NCBI RefSeq assembly: GCF_008630535.1
Contig: NZ_VWPH01000015.1
Location: 177,058-241,057 of the forward strand
Length of the DNA: 64,000 nt
Source: Saccharopolyspora hirsuta
Lineage (GTDB): Bacteria > Actinomycetota > Actinomycetes > Mycobacteriales > Pseudonocardiaceae
Direction of reading: 5' to 3'
Positions 1 through 8,216 of the stretch are shown here, one piece after another. Each line of letters begins with the position of its first letter. Position 1 is the stretch's first letter. The notes under the pieces were generated by a model. That model made no database searches and had not been told where the DNA came from. It saw only the letters and a list, made by a program, of their open reading frames with translations. The translations under genes were made by a program, and so were the position numbers.

Positions 1-814
1 AGGTCAGATCGGTCGCCTCCCAGGCGGGGTGGGTGCTGAGCGCGTCGAACATGGTCGGCACGCCGAAGGTGTAGGTGATCCGCTCGCGTTCGAGCACTTG
101 GAGGATCCGGCCCGGTTCGAAGCCCTCCTCGATGACCACCCTGCCGCCCTTGAGCAGGGTCGGCAGCGCCACGAAGTCCAGGGCGGCGGTGTGGAACAGC
201 GGCGCGCACACCAGCGCCGTCTCGTGGTTGTCCAGGTCGAGGTCGATGACGGCGTTCATCGCGGAGAACACGATGTTGCCGTGGGTGAGGACCACGCCCT
301 TGGGGCGGCCGGTCGTGCCGGAGGTGTACATGATGAAGCACGGATCGTCGTGGGACACCGCCTCGTCGATGCGGGACGGGTCGGCGGCTGCGATCAGCGC
401 CTCGTAACCGACCGCCTCCGGGGCCGCGCCGTCGAGCACCACGCGGGTCGCCGCACCGGCGGCGGACCGAGCGACATCGCCGAGCGCTCCGGAGTGGATG
501 AGCACTGCGGCGCCCGAGTCCCGCATCGCGTACTCCACCTCGGGCGCGGTGAGCCGGGCGTTGAGCGGCACGAAGATCGCCCCGAGCAACCCGGATGCGA
601 ACAGCGCTTCCAGGTACGCCGGGTGGTTCGCGCTCAGCAGCGCGACCCGGTCGCCGCGGCCGACACCGAGCGAGCGCAGCGCGTGCGCCAGCCGGGTGAC
701 CCGGTCGTCGAGTTCTCGGTAGGTCGTGGCGCGCCCGCGGAAGGTGATCGCGGTCTTGCCGGAGGAGAGACGGGCGCGGCGGTGCGGCCAGGTGCCGGTG
801 CCTTCGTTGCGCAT
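1..814 (-). CDS. Acyl-CoA synthetase (class I adenylate-forming), C-terminus outside window
   Basis: This activates a carboxylic acid to its CoA thioester via an acyl-adenylate. The start is the ATG at 814, preceded by AAGGAGG. The readable N-terminal 271 residues include the P-loop motif YTSGTTGRPKG followed by a Gly/Val-rich strand, and the downstream segment PLFHTAALDFVALP that is typical of FadD-like ligases. The C-terminal hinge and lysine domain lie off the left edge. It is the last visible gene of a minus-strand catabolic run (SDR, amidohydrolase, MaoC, lipase), which suggests the ligase primes the acid released or taken up by that pathway. The substrate is unknown. Confidence 0.9.
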   Translation of the reverse strand, partial: MRNEGTGTWPHRRARLSSGKTAITFRGRATTYRELDDRVTRLAHALRSLGVGRGDRVALLSANHPAYLEALFASGLLGAIFVPLNARLTAPEVEYAMRDSGAAVLIHSGALGDVARSAAGAATRVVLDGAAPEAVGYEALIAAADPSRIDEAVSHDDPCFIMYTSGTTGRPKGVVLTHGNIVFSAMNAVIDLDLDNHETALVCAPLFHTAALDFVALPTLLKGGRVVIEEGFEPGRILQVLERERITYTFGVPTMFDALSTHPAWEATDLT

Positions 815-916
815 GCGGTGGGCCTCCTTCGGGATGTCCGGGCTCCGACAGGTCGACCGGTGATCTGCGCCCGGCGCCGGGCGGTCGTTCTGGCGGGCCC
901 GGCGCGCGAGCGTCGA

Positions 917-2152
917 TCAGGACTGCGGGCAGTTGCTCGGCGCGGGCTCGCCGGAGAACCGGTCCGCGGCCCAGTCGGGGAACTGCTCGGCGGCCTCCGG
1001 GACGACGGACTCGTGGTCGAGCCCGCCGAACTCGTGGTAGTCCACTTCGGACCCGGCCTGGCAGAGGGCGGTGCGCTCGCGGCTGGTCAGCTCGACCGGG
1101 GTCGTGGTGTCGGCCGATCCCTGGTAGATGGCGAACGGCATCGAGCCCGCGGGCCGGAAGTCGTCGACTGCGGTGAGCGCTTTCCACCAAGCGCCGTCGG
1201 GGGACATGGCGCCCGGCTGGTACGGGTCGCGCAGCGAGCTCGCGCTGTCCCAGATGTCGAAGCAGCCGTCGGCCAGCACCGGCAGCTGCTCCACGGCCTC
1301 GCCGGTGAGGAAGTCGCTGTAGCGCAGTTGCGGATGAGCGGCCTTGATTCCCGGCAGCGTCGCGATGACGTACCCGGCCAGTTCCGGGTTCCGCATCGAG
1401 TTGAGGGTCAGCTCGCGGATCCGGACGGCGGGTGCGATGAGCGCTGATCCGAGGCCTTCGAGCTCGGGGGCGTAGGTCCGGGCGATCGATTCGACGTGCA
1501 TGGTCGTCTGGCCGCCTTGCGACCAGCCGTACTGGACGAACCGGTTGGAGGCGTTGAGCTCGGGGAGGTTCCGCACGGCGCGGAGCACGTCCAGGGAGGC
1601 CCGCGCGTTGACCTGGCCGACCATGTAGTGGGACGGGCCCGGCAGCGCCTGTCCGGGGTAGTCGCTCATCGCGACGATGTGGCCCTGGTCCAGCAGAGCT
1701 CGGATCGCTGGCACCCGCGACCGGTCGCCCTCGACCAGGCTCCGACGGGATGGTGCGCAGCTGTCGGGCAATCCGGTCGTCTCGTGGTTCCAGAGCACCA
1801 CGTCCCGCTGGGCGCTGCTCCTGCCCTCCGGCACGTAGATCTCGCCGGACACGTACTTCTTGACCCCGGGCTGGATCTCCGAGACGTAGACGACGTTCCA
1901 CCCCCGGGCCCCGCTCGGCGCGTCGGCTCGCGGCTGGACCCAGTGGATGTCGCCGGGCTCCGCCTCCTCCGGGGGTTGCTCGTGGACGTCCCAGAAGGTC
2001 GTCCCGGTCGGGCCGGGCCTGGCCGACAGCAGGTCCACCTGCGGCTCCGCGCCGCTCGCGCTGATGCTCGCGGTGAAGGCCAGGGCAGCCACCGTGGTCG
2101 CGACAGCCGCCTTGGTCAGGACCGATCTCGTGCGCATTCGTCCGGCTGGCAC
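917..2152 (-). CDS. Secreted lipase (LIP / secretory lipase family)
   Basis: A predicted alpha/beta hydrolase exported through the Sec pathway. A GTG at 2152 has GGAG seven bases upstream and is preferred; the in-frame ATG at 2137 has no clear ribosome site. The N-terminus has a basic MRTRS segment, a hydrophobic core (AAVATTVAALAFTASI) and a likely cleavage near ASISASGA. The nucleophile elbow is GWSQGGQ, flanked by SDYPGQ and by late Asp (GSADTTTP) and His (GGLDHESV) motifs that complete the triad. About 411 residues is normal for bacterial secretory lipases. It may release fatty acids outside the cell for the neighbouring CoA pathway, but the gap before it (2153-2223) allows separate transcription. 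Confidence 0.85.
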   Translation of the reverse strand: MPAGRMRTRSVLTKAAVATTVAALAFTASISASGAEPQVDLLSARPGPTGTTFWDVHEQPPEEAEPGDIHWVQPRADAPSGARGWNVVYVSEIQPGVKKYVSGEIYVPEGRSSAQRDVVLWNHETTGLPDSCAPSRRSLVEGDRSRVPAIRALLDQGHIVAMSDYPGQALPGPSHYMVGQVNARASLDVLRAVRNLPELNASNRFVQYGWSQGGQTTMHVESIARTYAPELEGLGSALIAPAVRIRELTLNSMRNPELAGYVIATLPGIKAAHPQLRYSDFLTGEAVEQLPVLADGCFDIWDSASSLRDPYQPGAMSPDGAWWKALTAVDDFRPAGSMPFAIYQGSADTTTPVELTSRERTALCQAGSEVDYHEFGGLDHESVVPEAAEQFPDWAADRFSGEPAPSNCPQS

Positions 2153-2223
2153 ACTTCTCTCCACATTCCTCGAAGGTTCTGCTGGCGAGCTCCTGGTGCG
2201 GGCGCGATCGGTTCGGCGTCCTG

Positions 2224-2685
2224 CTACTCGAAGAACCGGTACACCGCTTCGGCCACCACCGCGGGCCGTTCGGCGCCTTCCAGCTCGATCCGGCCGTCGA
2301 CGGTCAGCTGCACGCCGCCCTTCGGCAGGTCCTCGACCTTCAGCAGCGCGGCGTGCAAGCGCACCCGGCCGCCGGCGGGGACGGGGTTGGTGAACCGGAC
2401 CTTGTTCAGCCCGTAGTTCACGGCCGTGGTCGCGCTGTCGACCTCCAGCACCTCGCCCCACATCGGGATGATCAGCGAGAGCGTCAGGTAGCCGTGCGCG
2501 ATCGGGCCGCCGAACGGGCTTTCGGCCCGGGCGCGGTCGGGGTCGACGTGGATCCACTGGTGGTCGTCGGTGGCGTCGGCGAAGGCGTTGATCCGCTGCT
2601 GCGGCACTTCGATCCACGAGCTGGTTCCCAGCGGCTCGCCTTCGAGCGGCTTGAGGTCGGCGAGGGTCGCGACGTGAGTGGTCAT
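2224..2685 (-). CDS. MaoC-family hydratase
   Basis: A single hotdog-fold protein of 153 residues, the usual size for (R)-specific enoyl-CoA hydratases. The hydratase motif appears as INAFADATDDHQWIHVDPDRA, where the Asp and His are the expected catalytic pair, followed by GPIAHGYLTLSL. It would hydrate a trans-2-enoyl-CoA to a 3-hydroxyacyl-CoA. It lies 20 bases downstream of the amidohydrolase and shares the operon with an HSD17B4-like dehydrogenase, so hydration followed by oxidation of a CoA ester is the natural reading. The exact acyl chain cannot be told. Confidence 0.9.
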   Translation of the reverse strand: MTTHVATLADLKPLEGEPLGTSSWIEVPQQRINAFADATDDHQWIHVDPDRARAESPFGGPIAHGYLTLSLIIPMWGEVLEVDSATTAVNYGLNKVRFTNPVPAGGRVRLHAALLKVEDLPKGGVQLTVDGRIELEGAERPAVVAEAVYRFFE

Positions 2686-2705
2686 GGGGACTCCTGTCGG
2701 TGTGC

Positions 2706-3602
2706 TCAGCGCTTGATGCCCAGAACGCGCAGCGCGTTCTCCATGAAGATCAGCGGTGCCACCTCGGGTTTGATGTCGAGCGCGGCGAAGTCACGGCGCC
2801 AGCGGTCGACCTGGATCACCGGGAAGTCGGAGCCGAAGAGGGCCTTCTCGCGCAGCACGGAGTTCACGGCCCGGACCAGCTGGGGCGGGAAGTACTTCGG
2901 CGACCAGCCGGACAGGTCGAGGTAGACGTTGGCCTTGTGGGTGGCGATGGAGATCTGGGCGTCCACCCAGGGCACTGCGGGGTGGGCCATCACGATCGTC
3001 AGCTCCGGGAAGTCGGCGGCGACGTCGTCGAGGAGCATCGGGTCGGAGTAGCGGAGCTTGATGCCGCGGCCCCCCGGCAGCCCGGCGCCGATGCCGGTCT
3101 GCCCGGTGTGGAACAGCGCGGGCACGCCTGCCTCCGCGATGACCTCGTAGAGCGGGTAGAACTGCCGGTCGTCGGGCTCGAAGCCCTGCAAGCTCGGGTG
3201 GAACTTGAAGCCCCGCACGCCGCACCCCTCGAGCAGCGCGCGGGCCCGCTCCACTGCGGCCCTGCCCTGCCGGGGATCGACCGAGCCGAAGGGGATGAGC
3301 ACGTCGTTGTGGGCGGCGGCCAGCTCCGCGATCTCCTCGACGGAGTTGGGGCCGTGCCCGGTGGCCGAGGTGGCGTCCACGGTGAACACGACGGCGGCCA
3401 TGTTGCGCTCGCGGTAGTGCTCGGCGACGGAGTCGATGCCGGGCGTGCGCTCCGCGCCGGGTTTGAAGTACTTCTCGGAGGCGGCCATCAGCTCGTCGTC
3501 CAGCGATCGGTGTCCGCGGCTGTCGATCTCCACGTGGGTGTGGATGTCGATGGCCTCGATCGCGTCGAAGTCGATGCCGCACTCGTAGCGGGCCGGGCTC
3601 AT
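2706..3602 (-). CDS. Amidohydrolase family protein (ACMSD/amidohydrolase-2 type)
   Basis: A 298-residue TIM-barrel metal hydrolase or decarboxylase. The first metal motif is IDIHTHVEID near residue 16. Later barrel ligands are visible in GFKFHPSLQGF, ALFHTGQTG, MAHPAVPW and FGSDFPVI, the last holding the conserved Asp. Members of amidohydrolase family 2 act as hydrolases or non-oxidative decarboxylases of cyclic or aromatic acids. The ATG overlaps the stop of the upstream SDR by four bases (ATGA), showing translational coupling. A role in opening or decarboxylating a ring intermediate that then enters beta-oxidation-like steps is inferred from context only. Confidence 0.85.
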   Translation of the reverse strand: MSPARYECGIDFDAIEAIDIHTHVEIDSRGHRSLDDELMAASEKYFKPGAERTPGIDSVAEHYRERNMAAVVFTVDATSATGHGPNSVEEIAELAAAHNDVLIPFGSVDPRQGRAAVERARALLEGCGVRGFKFHPSLQGFEPDDRQFYPLYEVIAEAGVPALFHTGQTGIGAGLPGGRGIKLRYSDPMLLDDVAADFPELTIVMAHPAVPWVDAQISIATHKANVYLDLSGWSPKYFPPQLVRAVNSVLREKALFGSDFPVIQVDRWRRDFAALDIKPEVAPLIFMENALRVLGIKR

Positions 3603-4510
3603 CTCGGCATCACCTCCGCCGGGAACTCCTCGCCCACCGACTCGACCGAGTCCGCGAAGGTCTGCCCCCACGCGGCGGCGACGTCCTCGGCGGACCACCC
3701 GCCGTCGTGGAAGGCGGTGGCGGTCAGCTGGGGGTGCGACCACAGCGCCAGCCGGTCCCCGCCGACCGACAGCGCTTGTCCGGTGATCTCGGCTGCGGCG
3801 TCGGAGGCGAGGAAGGACACGACTCCGGCGGCGTCCTCGGGGGTGCCCATGCCGACCTCGCGGCGGATGATCGGGGGCAGCGGTTCGCCCCGCTTCATCG
3901 CCTCGATGTGCGGTGCGAGGAACGGGATCGTCTCGGTCATGGCGGTCGCGGCGACCGGGCACACCGCGTTGACGGTGATACCGGCGCGCTTCAGCTCCAC
4001 GGCCCAGGTGCGGACCATGCCGACGATTCCGGCCTTGGCCGCCGAGTAGTTGGTCTGGCCGAAGTTGCCGCGCTGCCCGGCGGGGGAGCCGATGCAGATG
4101 ATCCGGCCGCCTTCGCCCTGCTCGCGCAAGCGCAGCACGGCCTCGCGCACGCAGGTGAAGGTGCCGCGCAGGTGCACGTCGATCACCGCGTCGAAGTCCT
4201 CGTCGGTCATCTTCCACAGCACCTTGTCGCGCAGGATGCCCGCGTTGGTGACCAGGACGTCCAGTCGGCCGAAGCACTCGACCGCGGCGGCCACCAGCTT
4301 TTCGGCCGTTTCCGCCGTGCCGACCGGTGCCACGACGGCGGTGGCCCGGCCACCGGCCGCGACGACCTCGGCGACGGCCGCGTCCGCGGTCGCCCGGTCG
4401 ACGTCGTTGACCACCACCGCCGCGCCGTTGCGGGCGAGCTCCTTCGCGTAGGCGAGCCCGAGCCCCCGCCCGCTGCCGGTGACGATGGCGACCTTGTTGC
4501 TCAGATCCAT
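3599..4510 (-). CDS. SDR oxidoreductase, HSD17B4-like 3-hydroxyacyl-CoA dehydrogenase
   Basis: A Rossmann short-chain dehydrogenase of 303 residues. The start ATG at 4510 follows AGGAGG with an eight-base spacing and is preferred over an ATG 33 bases upstream that lacks a ribosome site. Motifs are TGSGRGLGLAYA (cofactor), VTNAGILRD, a Ser before NYSAAKAGIVG (catalytic Tyr and Lys) and an acidic ND after the second strand, which favours NAD. The C-terminal extension of about 45 residues past the Rossmann core is typical of the dehydrogenase unit of multifunctional enzyme 2. That fits the MaoC hydratase two genes downstream. First gene of the operon facing the MarR regulator. Confidence 0.88.
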   Translation of the reverse strand: MDLSNKVAIVTGSGRGLGLAYAKELARNGAAVVVNDVDRATADAAVAEVVAAGGRATAVVAPVGTAETAEKLVAAAVECFGRLDVLVTNAGILRDKVLWKMTDEDFDAVIDVHLRGTFTCVREAVLRLREQGEGGRIICIGSPAGQRGNFGQTNYSAAKAGIVGMVRTWAVELKRAGITVNAVCPVAATAMTETIPFLAPHIEAMKRGEPLPPIIRREVGMGTPEDAAGVVSFLASDAAAEITGQALSVGGDRLALWSHPQLTATAFHDGGWSAEDVAAAWGQTFADSVESVGEEFPAEVMPR

Positions 4511-4549
4511 CGGTGCCCCTCCTGTCGGATGGATCACAGGCAAGCATCC

Positions 4550-4570
4550 ATCATTGAAAAAGTCAATGAT
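4550..4570. promoter_or_regulatory. Perfect dyad, likely MarR operator
   Basis: ATCATTGA and TCAATGAT form perfect 8-bp arms around a 5-bp spacer (AAAAG). The dyad sits between the divergent SDR operon (start 4510) and the MarR gene (start 4611). The size fits a MarR dimer site, and its position would let one repressor control both directions. Assignment to this MarR is inferred. Confidence 0.7.
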
Positions 4571-4610
4571 TTAAATCTGCTAGGATTGCGGGGTACACGG
4601 AGGAGGGTGC

Positions 4611-5045
4611 ATGGCACAGACCCGGCCGCAGCTGCTGGCAGACGACATCGGGTTCCTGCTCTCCCGAGCTGGGGGAATGGTGCTCGGGGCGGTGAACAAG
4701 GCGCTGGTCCCGCTCGGGCTGAAGGTGCGCTCCTACTCGGTGCTCGTGCTGGCTTGCGAGCACGCGGCGGGCGTGAACCAGCGGACCGTCGCGGCCACGA
4801 TGGGGCTCGATCCCAGCCAGATCGTGGGGCTGATCGACGAGCTGGAGGAACGCGGCCTGGTCGCGCGCACCCCGGATCCGGCGGACCGGCGGAACAGGTT
4901 GATCGCCGCCACCGCTGAAGGGCGCCGGGTGCGGGCCGAGGCGCAGGAGCTGGTGGACCAGGCGCACAGCGGGTACTTCGAGGGGCTGTCGGCCGAAGCT
5001 GTCGCCGAGCTGCGGGAATCGCTGAAGCGGATCGTCTTCCCGTAG
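4611..5045 (+). CDS. MarR family transcriptional regulator
   Basis: A 144-residue winged-helix regulator. The recognition region reads NQRTVAATMGLDPSQIVGL and the wing carries the family signature DPADRRNRL. It is divergent from the SDR-amidohydrolase-MaoC-lipase-ligase run, with a perfect 21-bp dyad between them. Local repression relieved by an acyl-CoA or aromatic acid intermediate is the usual logic for such pairs. The effector is not visible in the sequence. Confidence 0.93.
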   Translation: MAQTRPQLLADDIGFLLSRAGGMVLGAVNKALVPLGLKVRSYSVLVLACEHAAGVNQRTVAATMGLDPSQIVGLIDELEERGLVARTPDPADRRNRLIAATAEGRRVRAEAQELVDQAHSGYFEGLSAEAVAELRESLKRIVFP

Positions 5046-5049
5046 GCGC

Positions 5050-5087
5050 GGAGCGGGGCCGACCGCAACTGCGGCCGACCTCGCTCC
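5050..5087. terminator. Hairpin between convergent genes
   Basis: GGAGCGGGG pairs with the downstream CCTCGCTCC (one G-T), enclosing a small CCGC/GCGG hairpin. There is no T tract. It lies between the stop codons of the convergent MarR and TauE genes and could serve both directions. Confidence 0.55.
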
Positions 5088-5092
5088 TTCCG

Positions 5093-5872
5093 CTACGCCG
5101 TGGCGAGTCCGATCGCCGAGGAGATGCCCACGCCCGCGGCCACGGCCAGGACCGCCCAGGCGAACGCGCGGCGGACGGTGCTCGCGGGGAGCCGCTCGGA
5201 GAAGCGGGCGGCGGCGACCGACACCAGCATCGCGGTGGCCGCGAAGGCCAGCAGCACGCCGATGTCGAGCTGGGCCGCGGCACCGGCGTGCGCGAACAAC
5301 CCGCTGATCGAGTTGATCGCGATCACCACCATCGAGTTCGCGATGGCCTGCGGCGCGGTCAACCCGAGCAGGATCGACAGCGCGGGCACCACGACGAACC
5401 CGCCGCCGACGCCGAACAGGCCGGTCAGCACGCCGACCCCGGAACCGGCGGCAGCCGTTCTCGGCAGGCAGCGCTGGTGGTCGATCTCCCCGTCCGGGGT
5501 CCGGCAGGCGCCGCTGTGCTCCTTGCCGCCGCGGAACATGCGCACCGCGACGACGGTCATCAGCACGGCGAAGCCCAGCAGCAGCCAGTCCTGCGGCAGC
5601 GATCGGCCGAGCGCGGCCCCGCCGATCGCCCCGGGGATCCCGGCGACGCCGAACACCAGCGCCACCGGCCACTGCACCAGCTGCAGCCGGTTCCGGGAGC
5701 ACAGCCCGCCGATGGCGGACGCGGCCACCACGACCAGCGCGGTGGGGACCGCGGTGCTCATCGGCTGGCCGACGCCGTACACCAGGGCGGGGACGGCCAG
5801 GATCGAACCACCGGCGCCGAGCAGACCGGTGGACAGACCGATCACGACGCCGAAGACGACGGCCAGGATCAT
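5093..5872 (-). CDS. TauE/SafE family sulfite/sulfur-anion exporter
   Basis: An integral membrane protein of 259 residues with about eight hydrophobic segments. Each half carries the family signature of a glycine-rich loop: GLLGAGGSILAVPALVY near residue 15 and GLFGVGGGFVVVPALS after the middle loop. The middle loop holds two Cys (ACRTPDGE and HQRCLP). TauE/SafE proteins move sulfite, sulfoacetate or related anions out of the cell. Its ATG overlaps the stop of the rhodanese gene by four bases, so it is the last gene of the sulfur operon. Export of the sulfite made by the dioxygenase is the inferred job. Confidence 0.9.
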   Translation of the reverse strand: MILAVVFGVVIGLSTGLLGAGGSILAVPALVYGVGQPMSTAVPTALVVVAASAIGGLCSRNRLQLVQWPVALVFGVAGIPGAIGGAALGRSLPQDWLLLGFAVLMTVVAVRMFRGGKEHSGACRTPDGEIDHQRCLPRTAAAGSGVGVLTGLFGVGGGFVVVPALSILLGLTAPQAIANSMVVIAINSISGLFAHAGAAAQLDIGVLLAFAATAMLVSVAAARFSERLPASTVRRAFAWAVLAVAAGVGISSAIGLATA

Positions 5873-6441
5873 CGGGTCAGCGCGGCGAGCAGCGTCGACG
5901 CGTCCTGCTCGGGAGTGCGGTTGTACGGCAGCAGCGAGAGCACCCGGGCCATGCCGCAGGTGTTGCTCAGCGCCGAGAAGGTGAGCCCGGCGCCGATGAA
6001 CCCGGCCAGCCACTTCAGCTTCGGCGCGACCAGGCTGCCCAGGACACCGGTGAGCACCAGGGAACCGGCGGCCAGCCGGACCTGCCGCTCCATCGCCCAC
6101 TTCCCGGCGCCGCGCGTGACCGGAGCGCCCTGCTGCTCCCAAGCGCCGATGCCGCCCTTGAGCACGGCGAGTTGCGCGATTCCCGCCGTGGCCAGCAGGT
6201 TTCGCGCCTCCTCCGCCCGGGCGCCGGATCCGCAGACCAGCACCACCGGGTCGGAGTGGTGGGCGGACAGCTCGGAGCTGTTCGCGCGCAGCAGGTCGAG
6301 CGGAACGTTGTGCGAGCCGGGGATGTGCGCAGCGGCGAACTCGCCGGGGGTGCGCACGTCGATCAGCCGGGTGCGGGGTGCGGAGCTCACCAGCTTCCGG
6401 GCCGCAGCGACATCCACGGTGGACGGTAACGGGTCGGTCAT
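5869..6441 (-). CDS. Rhodanese domain fused to DUF2892-type membrane segment
   Basis: A 190-residue fusion. Residues 1-110 are a rhodanese with RLIDVRTPGEFAAAHIPGS and the catalytic loop VLVCGSGARAEE, whose Cys is present. Residues 120-175 hold two hydrophobic stretches (LAAGSLVLTGVLGSLVA and WLAGFIGAGLTFSALS) ending in NTCGMARVL, the pattern of DUF2892 proteins. It would carry sulfane sulfur at the membrane. The gene lies between the MBL/rhodanese fusion and TauE/SafE, with a four-base overlap to the latter. That points to stepwise passage of persulfide sulfur toward export. Confidence 0.9.
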   Translation of the reverse strand: MTDPLPSTVDVAAARKLVSSAPRTRLIDVRTPGEFAAAHIPGSHNVPLDLLRANSSELSAHHSDPVVLVCGSGARAEEARNLLATAGIAQLAVLKGGIGAWEQQGAPVTRGAGKWAMERQVRLAAGSLVLTGVLGSLVAPKLKWLAGFIGAGLTFSALSNTCGMARVLSLLPYNRTPEQDASTLLAALTR

Positions 6442-6460
6442 GCTTCTCCTTCAGCTGTCG

Positions 6461-7861
6461 TCATTCAGCGGTGGTCAGGGCAACGCCGGAGGACCGGGCG
6501 TCGGCGAAGGAGTCGTCGATGGCGACGACCGCGCGCCCGGCGGATTCGAGCAGCGAGGCGGCGGCCGCGGCGCGGTAGCCGCTGCCGCAGTGCACCCACA
6601 CCGAACCCGCCGGGACCTCGGAGACCCGGGAAGCCAGTTCGTAGAGCGGGATGTGCACGGCGCCTTCGACGTGCGAGGCGCGCCACTCGTTGTTCGTCCG
6701 CACGTCGAGCACGACGTCGGCGGGCGGGAGCTCGCCGGGCCGTCCGTCCAGCGCGGCGGCCAGGTCGGCGAACGTGGCCGTCGGCGTGCTGGTCAGCTGC
6801 GCGGGGTCGGCGGCCAGCTGCGCGGGCTGCCCGGTCGCGGCCGCGGCGGGCTGGTCGATGCCGATGCGGACCAGCTCGCGCTGGGCGTCGGCGATCTGCT
6901 CGCGCGACTCGCCGACCAGCGTGATCGGCGACCCCCACTCGATCATCCAACCCAGCCAGGTCGCCATCGGGCCGTCCAGCCCGAGGCTGACCGTGCCCGC
7001 CAGGTGCGAGTCGACGTAGGCCTTGCGGGAGCGCAGGTCCACCACCCACTCGCCGCGCCGCAGGCGCTCGGCGAGCTCGCCGGGGGGCGCCTCGGCCGGG
7101 GCGCGGAGGTCGAGCGGCTCCGGGCCGGTGATGTTGCGGATGCCCATGTGCGCGTAGTACGCGGGGTAGGCGTCCAGCCCGGCCAGCGTGGTCTCGACGA
7201 AGTCCTGCTCGGCCAGCGACAGCGCGGGGTTCACCGCCCGCTGCTCGCCGATCGTCGAGGCGTCGCCGCTGGCCTGCGTCGCCGAGCAGAAGCTGCCGAA
7301 CCCGTGCGTCGGCCAGATCTGCGCCCCGGCGGGCAGCAGGTCGGCCAGCTTGCGCGCCGACCGGTGCTGGTGCCGGGCCAGCTCCTCGCTGTGCTCGTCG
7401 CCGAGCAGGTCGGTGCGCCCGGTCGTCCCGTAGAGCAGGGAACCGCCGGTGAACACGCCGACCGGCTCACCGGCGTCCTCCAGCACGTACGACAGGTGGT
7501 GGAAGGTGTGCCCGGGAGTGGCCACGACGCGCACCTGGAGCCGGTCGGAGACCTCCAGCAGGTCGCCGTCCTGGAGCGGGCGGTGCGCGAACGGTGCCCG
7601 GTCGGCCGCGGCGATGCCGTACTCGGCGCCGGTCAGCCGGGCCAGCTCCAGCCCGCCGGAGACGTAGTCGTTGTGCACGTGCGTTTCGAGGACCAGCGCG
7701 ATCCGCGCGCGCCCGGCGGCGCCGATGATGCGGTCCACGTCGCGCTGCGGGTCGATCACCACGGCGTGCCGGCCGTCGGTGGCGAGGTAGCTGCGGTCGC
7801 CCAGCGAGGAGGTCTCGACGACCTCGACCTGGAGCTGGCCGACCTGGGGCGGTGCTGTCAC
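6461..7861 (-). CDS. MBL-fold hydrolase with two rhodanese domains (persulfide dioxygenase-like)
   Basis: 466 residues in three parts. An N-terminal metallo-beta-lactamase domain carries ETHVHNDYVSGG (His61, His63, Asp65), ATPGHTFHHL (His118) and WPTHGFGSFC. A first rhodanese-like domain lacks the active Cys (LVGESREQ). A second rhodanese has HCGSGYRAAA. This is the layout of actinobacterial ETHE1/CstB-like proteins, which oxidise persulfide to sulfite and thiosulfate. One departure is that the expected bridging Asp in FTGD is Gly140 (FTGGSLLYG). First gene of the operon, read from a promoter holding an ACCCC/GGGGT dyad, with a CsoR-family gene just upstream on the same strand. Confidence 0.9.
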   Translation of the reverse strand: MTAPPQVGQLQVEVVETSSLGDRSYLATDGRHAVVIDPQRDVDRIIGAAGRARIALVLETHVHNDYVSGGLELARLTGAEYGIAAADRAPFAHRPLQDGDLLEVSDRLQVRVVATPGHTFHHLSYVLEDAGEPVGVFTGGSLLYGTTGRTDLLGDEHSEELARHQHRSARKLADLLPAGAQIWPTHGFGSFCSATQASGDASTIGEQRAVNPALSLAEQDFVETTLAGLDAYPAYYAHMGIRNITGPEPLDLRAPAEAPPGELAERLRRGEWVVDLRSRKAYVDSHLAGTVSLGLDGPMATWLGWMIEWGSPITLVGESREQIADAQRELVRIGIDQPAAAATGQPAQLAADPAQLTSTPTATFADLAAALDGRPGELPPADVVLDVRTNNEWRASHVEGAVHIPLYELASRVSEVPAGSVWVHCGSGYRAAAAASLLESAGRAVVAIDDSFADARSSGVALTTAE

Positions 7862-7876
7862 GTCCGTTCACCTCCG

Positions 7877-7892
7877 ATACCCCTTGGGGTAT
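7877..7892. promoter_or_regulatory. CsoR/CstR-type operator upstream of the sulfur operon
   Basis: ATACCCC and GGGGTAT arms flank a TT centre, 16 bp in all. It lies 15 bases upstream of the MBL/rhodanese start and 30 bases past the stop of the CsoR-family gene. C-tract/G-tract dyads with flanking TA are the usual sites of CsoR/RcnR-family repressors. Confidence 0.75.
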
Positions 7893-7922
7893 GCTCTGGT
7901 CGCACCTGTCGTGCGGTTCGGG

Positions 7923-8192
7923 TCAGGCGAGGGCGAGGAAGAGCCGTTCGAGCTCCTGCTCGGTCATCGGGGGTTCCTCCCCGTCGTCCCGGGCCTGCTG
8001 GCAGTACCGCATGCCGCTGGCCACGATCTTGAACCCGGCGCGGTCGAGAGCTCGGGAAACGGCGGCGAGCTGGGTGAGCACGGCGGCGCAGTCGTCGCCG
8101 TCCTCGATCGATTCGATCACGCTCGCCAGCTGTCCCTGCGCCCGCTTCAGCCGCGTCAGCGCATCGCCGAGCAGTTCGGGTTTCATCTGCAT
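7923..8192 (-). CDS. CsoR/FrmR-family repressor with CstR-like Cys pair
   Basis: An 89-residue all-helical DNA-binding protein. Helix 1 carries RLKRAQGQLASV, and the two sensing thiols are Cys35 (DDCAAVLTQL) and Cys64 (GMRYCQQ). In copper-sensing CsoR a His sits four residues before the second Cys. Here that position is Gly60, so the Cys-His-Cys copper site is incomplete. A Cys pair without the His is the pattern of CstR, which senses persulfides by forming di- and polysulfide cross-links. The adjacent sulfur oxidation genes support this reading. Two dyads, one on each side of the gene, suggest autoregulation plus control of the operon. Confidence 0.88.
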   Translation of the reverse strand: MQMKPELLGDALTRLKRAQGQLASVIESIEDGDDCAAVLTQLAAVSRALDRAGFKIVASGMRYCQQARDDGEEPPMTEQELERLFLALA

Positions 8193-8216
8193 CTCTCTCG
8201 CCTCCTGTCCCGACAG

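Noticed and set aside
29..1447. A 472-residue plus-strand frame across the acyl-CoA ligase and lipase region
   Set aside because: Its residues are Arg/Gly/His-biased and lack any domain; the minus strand here encodes recognisable ligase and lipase proteins.
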